NCBI GenBank assembly: GCA_025352305.1 | Contig: JANXTQ010000134.1 | Span: 1-9,143 of the forward strand | Length of the DNA stretch: 9,143 nucleotides | Reading direction: 5' to 3' | Origin: Actinomycetes bacterium | Lineage (GTDB): Bacteria; Actinomycetota; Acidimicrobiia; Acidimicrobiales; RAAP-2 | In this document: positions 6,830 to 9,143 of the stretch, piece by piece | How the letters are laid out: the number at the start of each line of letters is the position of its first letter | Numbering within the stretch: position 1 is the first letter of the stretch | Program-made: the position numbers and the translations under genes | The notes under the pieces: model-generated | The model's input: only the letters and a program-made list of their open reading frames with translations | Told to the model about the DNA's origin: nothing | The model's database searches: none

Positions 6830-6833
6830 TGGC
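6814..6833. repeat. Perfect inverted repeat in the divergent promoter region, candidate operator
   Basis: GCCATT (6814-6819) and AATGGC (6828-6833) are exact reverse complements separated by 8 nt. The element covers the candidate gmd -35 box (6824-6829). It lies about 20-39 bp upstream of the presumed leaderless start of the glycosyltransferase at 6853, so one bound protein could affect both promoters. The size fits a dimeric helix-turn-helix regulator. No second copy was noticed in the window, and a chance palindrome remains possible. Confidence 0.4.
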
Positions 6834-6839
6834 GGCACG

Positions 6840-6846
6840 TTAGCCT
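6840..6846 (+). promoter_or_regulatory. Candidate -10 box for leaderless glycosyltransferase mRNA
   Basis: TTAGCCT contains TAGCCT (6841-6846), which fits TAnnnT, and ends 6 nt before GTG 6853. Transcription would then begin at or next to the start codon. No Shine-Dalgarno sequence is present. The -35 region (TTTTTA around 6818-6823) is poor, as is common for such promoters in actinobacteria. Confidence 0.42.
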
Positions 6847-6852
6847 TAAGTC

Positions 6853-7881
6853 GTGGCCCGAATTGCGGTAGTGAGCTTCCGACTCGGTCTCACCGACGGT
6901 GTTTCGATTGAAGCTGACAAGTGGATGACGGCACTTCGAACGCTCGGCCACGACACCTATAGCGTTGCGGGCGAAGGAAATGTCGACCGCTTAATCCCCT
7001 TTCTCGCAATCAATACGCCGGCTGATCCCAATCTTGATGAACTCGAACGAGCCTTCTCTGATGCGGACCTCGTGATCGTTGAAAATCTCGCGTCGTTGCC
7101 ACTCAACCTCGATGCACGTGACGCGATATACGAAGTACTCGCCGATCGGGCGGCGATCTTTCGCCACCATGACTTGCCCTGGCAACGACCGCACCTGAGC
7201 CACCTCGAAGGTCCGCTCGATTTAGGACCTTGGGCGCACGTCACCATCAATGATCGCTCACGACTCGAACTTCGCCTGCGCGGAATAACGGCCACGACAA
7301 TCCCCAATCACTTCGACTGTGATCCACCTCAGGGACGCCGCGATTTGATGCGTCAATCCATTCAGGTCAAGCCCAGTGCGCGAGTCATTTTGCAACCGAC
7401 GCGAGCACTTCAGCGCAAGAACATTCCGGCCGGAATACGCCTGGCGGAGCGACTGGGTGGAATCTTCTGGCTCCTCGGGGCAGCTGAAGACGGATTTGAA
7501 GACACGCTCGATCGGATTCTTCGAACGGCCATGACGGCCGTTCGCCGAGGATTGGCACCGGGGGCCACGATCGATGATGCCTACGCCGGCAGCGATCTCG
7601 TGGTCATGCCGTCAACGTGGGAGGGATTTGGAAATCCCGTCATTGAAGCCATCACTCATCGCAAACCCCTCGCTCGCTACGAATATCCGGTGATGTCGGA
7701 GATTGAAGCCCACGGCTTTCACTTCTTTGATCTCGACGACCTCGAAGGAATTGAGGCCGCGATGGCCGATCCGTTTGCCGAGTTCCTCGACAAGAACGTC
7801 GCGATTGCGAAGGCCAACTACGACCTGTCGCTGCTGCCGGGTCGCCTCGCGCCGTTGCTGGCTTCCGTCGGAATTCTCTAG
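6853..7881 (+). CDS. GT4-like glycosyltransferase (GT-B fold)
   Basis: Predicted cytosolic glycosyltransferase of 342 residues, without a signal peptide or membrane helix. The N-terminal Rossmann-like half starts MARIAVVSFRLG and contains a FRHHDLPWQRP patch (103-113), a likely active-site region. The C-terminal half begins near VILQPTRALQRKN (178-190), where R184 and K189 sit in place of the nucleotide-phosphate-binding pair of GT4 enzymes. It carries the EX7E-type motif EGFGNPVIE (E257, E265) inside DLVVMPSTWEGFGNPVIEA. The donor and acceptor cannot be read from the sequence. The divergent gmd makes a GDP-sugar pathway thinkable, but this is inference only. The start is GTG at 6853, with no Shine-Dalgarno sequence and a TAGCCT box ending 6 nt upstream, which suggests a leaderless mRNA. 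It ends 22 nt before the TetR gene. Confidence 0.85.
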   Translation: MARIAVVSFRLGLTDGVSIEADKWMTALRTLGHDTYSVAGEGNVDRLIPFLAINTPADPNLDELERAFSDADLVIVENLASLPLNLDARDAIYEVLADRAAIFRHHDLPWQRPHLSHLEGPLDLGPWAHVTINDRSRLELRLRGITATTIPNHFDCDPPQGRRDLMRQSIQVKPSARVILQPTRALQRKNIPAGIRLAERLGGIFWLLGAAEDGFEDTLDRILRTAMTAVRRGLAPGATIDDAYAGSDLVVMPSTWEGFGNPVIEAITHRKPLARYEYPVMSEIEAHGFHFFDLDDLEGIEAAMADPFAEFLDKNVAIAKANYDLSLLPGRLAPLLASVGIL

Positions 7882-7888
7882 TCCTGCA

Positions 7889-7895
7889 TTAGCCT
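7889..7895 (+). promoter_or_regulatory. Candidate -10 box for leaderless TetR-family gene
   Basis: The same heptamer TTAGCCT as in front of the glycosyltransferase gene occurs here, with TAGCCT ending 8 nt before ATG 7904. There is no Shine-Dalgarno sequence. It would give the regulator its own transcript in addition to any read-through from the glycosyltransferase gene 22 nt upstream. Confidence 0.4.
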
Positions 7896-7903
7896 CGATC
7901 GCA

Positions 7904-8521
7904 ATGGTGATGAGCGACTCTCGAACCAACGTTTCTGAACGACGCGACCAACTTCTACGAGTAGCGCGAGACATATTCGCTGAACGCGGCTATCCCGCGA
8001 CGACGATGGACGACATTGCCGCCGCGGCGGGATTTACCAAGCCGATCCTCTACCAACATTTCTCGTCCAAAGAAGCCCTCTACAACGAACTGGTGCAAAC
8101 CGCGTCCAGTCAATTGCTCGAAGCACTCGTGGGTGCGACCAAGGACGTCTCTAATCCTCGAGAGATTGTGGAGTCCGCTTTTCACGGGTACTTCGACGTA
8201 ATCATGCACGAGACGGCAATTTTTCGCCTGCTCTTTCTGCAACCCCATATTGGCGACCACCTCAGTGAACTACGCCGAGTCGAATCGCGGTTGACGTCGT
8301 ATATCGAAGAGATGATTCCACTGAGATCTGACCCCACACTTCGTCGTCAACTGGCCGCCTGCGTGGTCGGCATGGCCGAAGGGGCCGCAACGGCGTGGCT
8401 GGTGCAACAAGAGAGCGCTGGATGGCCCCCACTCGTCGACGGAGCCGTGGATGAAATGGCCCAACGTATATCCGGACTCGCCTGGGGCGGACTTCGATCC
8501 GTGCAAACCGACGAGAGCTAG
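7904..8521 (+). CDS. TetR/AcrR-family transcriptional regulator
   Basis: One-component repressor-like protein of 205 residues. The N-terminal DNA-binding domain spans about 11-60: RDQLLRVARDIFAERGY (helix 1), TTMDDIAAAAGFTKPILYQHF (33-53, the helix-turn-helix) and SSKEALYNEL. This is the standard TetR pattern. The helical C-terminal half (about 65-200) would bind an unknown ligand and form the dimer. The reading frame is open further upstream to 7703, but that part overlaps the glycosyltransferase gene in another frame and looks non-coding. ATG at 7904, GTG at 7907 and ATG at 7910 are the real candidates. I prefer 7904 because TAGCCT ends 8 nt before it and no Shine-Dalgarno sequence exists, as for a leaderless start. 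The neighbours give no firm target; autoregulation or control of the adjacent glycosyltransferase is possible. Confidence 0.9.
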   Translation: MVMSDSRTNVSERRDQLLRVARDIFAERGYPATTMDDIAAAAGFTKPILYQHFSSKEALYNELVQTASSQLLEALVGATKDVSNPREIVESAFHGYFDVIMHETAIFRLLFLQPHIGDHLSELRRVESRLTSYIEEMIPLRSDPTLRRQLAACVVGMAEGAATAWLVQQESAGWPPLVDGAVDEMAQRISGLAWGGLRSVQTDES

Positions 8522-9143
8522 TCCAGCGCGTAAGTGAGGTCGGTGAGTAAGTCATTAATTGACTCAATTCCGACCGAAAGCCGTATCAGGTCGTTGGGGA
8601 CTTCGAGTAGTGAACCCGCGACCGACGCGTGAGTCATCGCCGCCGGATGTTCAATGAGCGACTCAACTCCGCCGAGGGACTCTCCGAGCGTGAACAACTC
8701 CGTTCGCTTGCACGTATCGAGCGCGGCGCCCTCGCCATCAAGCATGCGAAACGACACCATGCCGCCGAATCGCCTCATTTGTCGAACCGCAACGTCGTGG
8801 TTGTGGTGAGTGCTGATTCCGGGATAGAAAACGTCGCCGACGCGTCGATGCGACAGTAGTAACTCGACAATGCGTTCCGCGTTGTCACAGTGGCGCTCCA
8901 TGCGGAGGGCCAACGTCTTAACGCCACGCAGCACCAACCACGAGTCCAGCGGAGCCGCAATGGCCCCGATGGCGTTTTGATGAAAGTAGAACCGTTCTCC
9001 CAACTCAGCGTGTCTCGTCACGAGCGCACCGCCAACGACGTCGGAGTGACCACCGAGATACTTCGTTGTCGAATGGGTGACGACGTCCGCGCCTAAAGAC
9101 AGTGGCTGCTGGAGATACGGAGAGGCGAACGTGTTGTCCACAA
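8518..9143 (-). CDS. Cystathionine gamma-synthase/gamma-lyase family PLP enzyme (MetB-like), C-terminal part
   Basis: Only about the last 208 codons are visible; the N-terminus is beyond the right edge. It is a trans-sulfuration PLP enzyme of the Cys/Met metabolism family. The fragment opens with VDNTFASPYLQQPL, followed by HSTTKYLGGHSD, where the Lys (27th complete codon, counting from 9141) forms the Schiff base with PLP. Further on are ESLGGVESLIEHPAAMTH and the C-terminal RLSVGIES, all hallmarks of the family. Cystathionine gamma-synthase (methionine branch) and gamma-lyase (cysteine branch) share these motifs, and the residues that would separate them are not decisive here. Actinobacterial relatives are usually named cystathionine gamma-synthase. 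The stop (TAG, complement of 8518-8520) overlaps the stop of the convergent TetR gene. Confidence 0.9.
   Translation of the reverse strand, partial: VDNTFASPYLQQPLSLGADVVTHSTTKYLGGHSDVVGGALVTRHAELGERFYFHQNAIGAIAAPLDSWLVLRGVKTLALRMERHCDNAERIVELLLSHRRVGDVFYPGISTHHNHDVAVRQMRRFGGMVSFRMLDGEGAALDTCKRTELFTLGESLGGVESLIEHPAAMTHASVAGSLLEVPNDLIRLSVGIESINDLLTDLTYALD

Noticed and set aside
6175..6843. Open frame of 222 codons on the plus strand, opposite gmd
   Set aside because: It is fully antisense to the well-conserved gmd gene, shows no recognisable domain, and its end would cover the divergent promoter region. It looks like a frame shadow.
7703..7903. N-terminal extension of the TetR-family protein by 67 residues
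   Set aside because: It is an alternative frame of the glycosyltransferase 3' end, rich in Thr, Ser and Arg. TetR proteins normally place the DNA-binding domain at the N-terminus, as the ATG at 7904 does.
7887..7906. CATT-N12-AATG around the tetR start, considered as a second copy of the 6814-6833 operator
   Set aside because: The arms are only 4 bp and the spacing differs (12 against 8 nt), so similarity to the intergenic palindrome is not convincing.
8507..8544. Inverted repeat ACCGAC with 26-nt spacer and GTCGGT across the tetR/trans-sulfuration gene junction, considered as a bidirectional terminator
   Set aside because: The arms are only 6 bp, the loop is long, and no U-run follows on either strand. 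It lies in coding sequence and is likely chance.
8550..8564. AGTCA-N5-TGACT inverted repeat considered as an operator
   Set aside because: It has short arms and lies inside the coding end of the trans-sulfuration gene, not near any promoter.
1..9143. Search for mobile elements, CRISPR arrays, tRNA or rRNA genes, riboswitches and defence genes
   Set aside because: Nothing seen by eye. The window is almost entirely explained by chromosomal genes with short or negative spacing, and no stretch over about 100 bases lacks a gene.

Overview
The window is a gene-dense piece of bacterial chromosome, apparently actinobacterial and possibly an acidimicrobiia-like lineage. That placement is inference. 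It rests on frequent GTG starts, two plus-strand genes that look leaderless (a TAnnnT box 6-8 nt before the start and no Shine-Dalgarno sequence), and the protein style. Chloroflexota or another phylum with System I cytochrome c maturation cannot be excluded from the sequence alone. I see no insertion sequence, phage gene, CRISPR array, tRNA or rRNA.

Minus strand, 6756 down to 1: gmd (GDP-mannose 4,6-dehydratase) is followed after 19 nt by an unbroken cytochrome c maturation (System I) cluster in the order ccmA, ccmB, ccmC, ccmD, ccmE, ccmF, ccmG, ccmH and a ccmI-like gene that runs off the left edge. Every ccm junction overlaps, mostly by ATGA or GTGA, so the set reads as one translationally coupled operon. 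CcmAB with CcmC and CcmD load heme onto the heme chaperone CcmE. CcmF with the CcmH/CcmI module transfers the heme to apocytochrome CxxCH motifs, which the CcmG thioredoxin and CcmH keep reduced. The catalytic residues of each component that I could check are present, including the heme-binding His of CcmE, the four key His of CcmF, the WWD and His motifs of CcmC, and the CxxC motifs of CcmG and CcmH.

Centre, 6757-6852: a 96-bp divergent intergenic region carries a candidate gmd promoter, a candidate leaderless promoter for the plus-strand glycosyltransferase, and a perfect 6-bp inverted repeat (GCCATT, 8-nt spacer, AATGGC) between them.

Plus strand, 6853-8521: a GT4-like glycosyltransferase, then after 22 nt a TetR-family regulator. 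The regulator ends tail-to-tail against a minus-strand PLP-dependent trans-sulfuration enzyme (cystathionine gamma-synthase/lyase family) that is cut by the right edge. The two stop codons share the palindrome CTAG.

Most of this is well-understood housekeeping. The points worth a second look are the gmd-ccm linkage, the divergent-promoter palindrome, the repeated TTAGCCT leaderless signature, the ccmI-like protein without a first membrane helix, and the small ccmD gene nested between its neighbours. I found no convincing evidence of a wholly new system.
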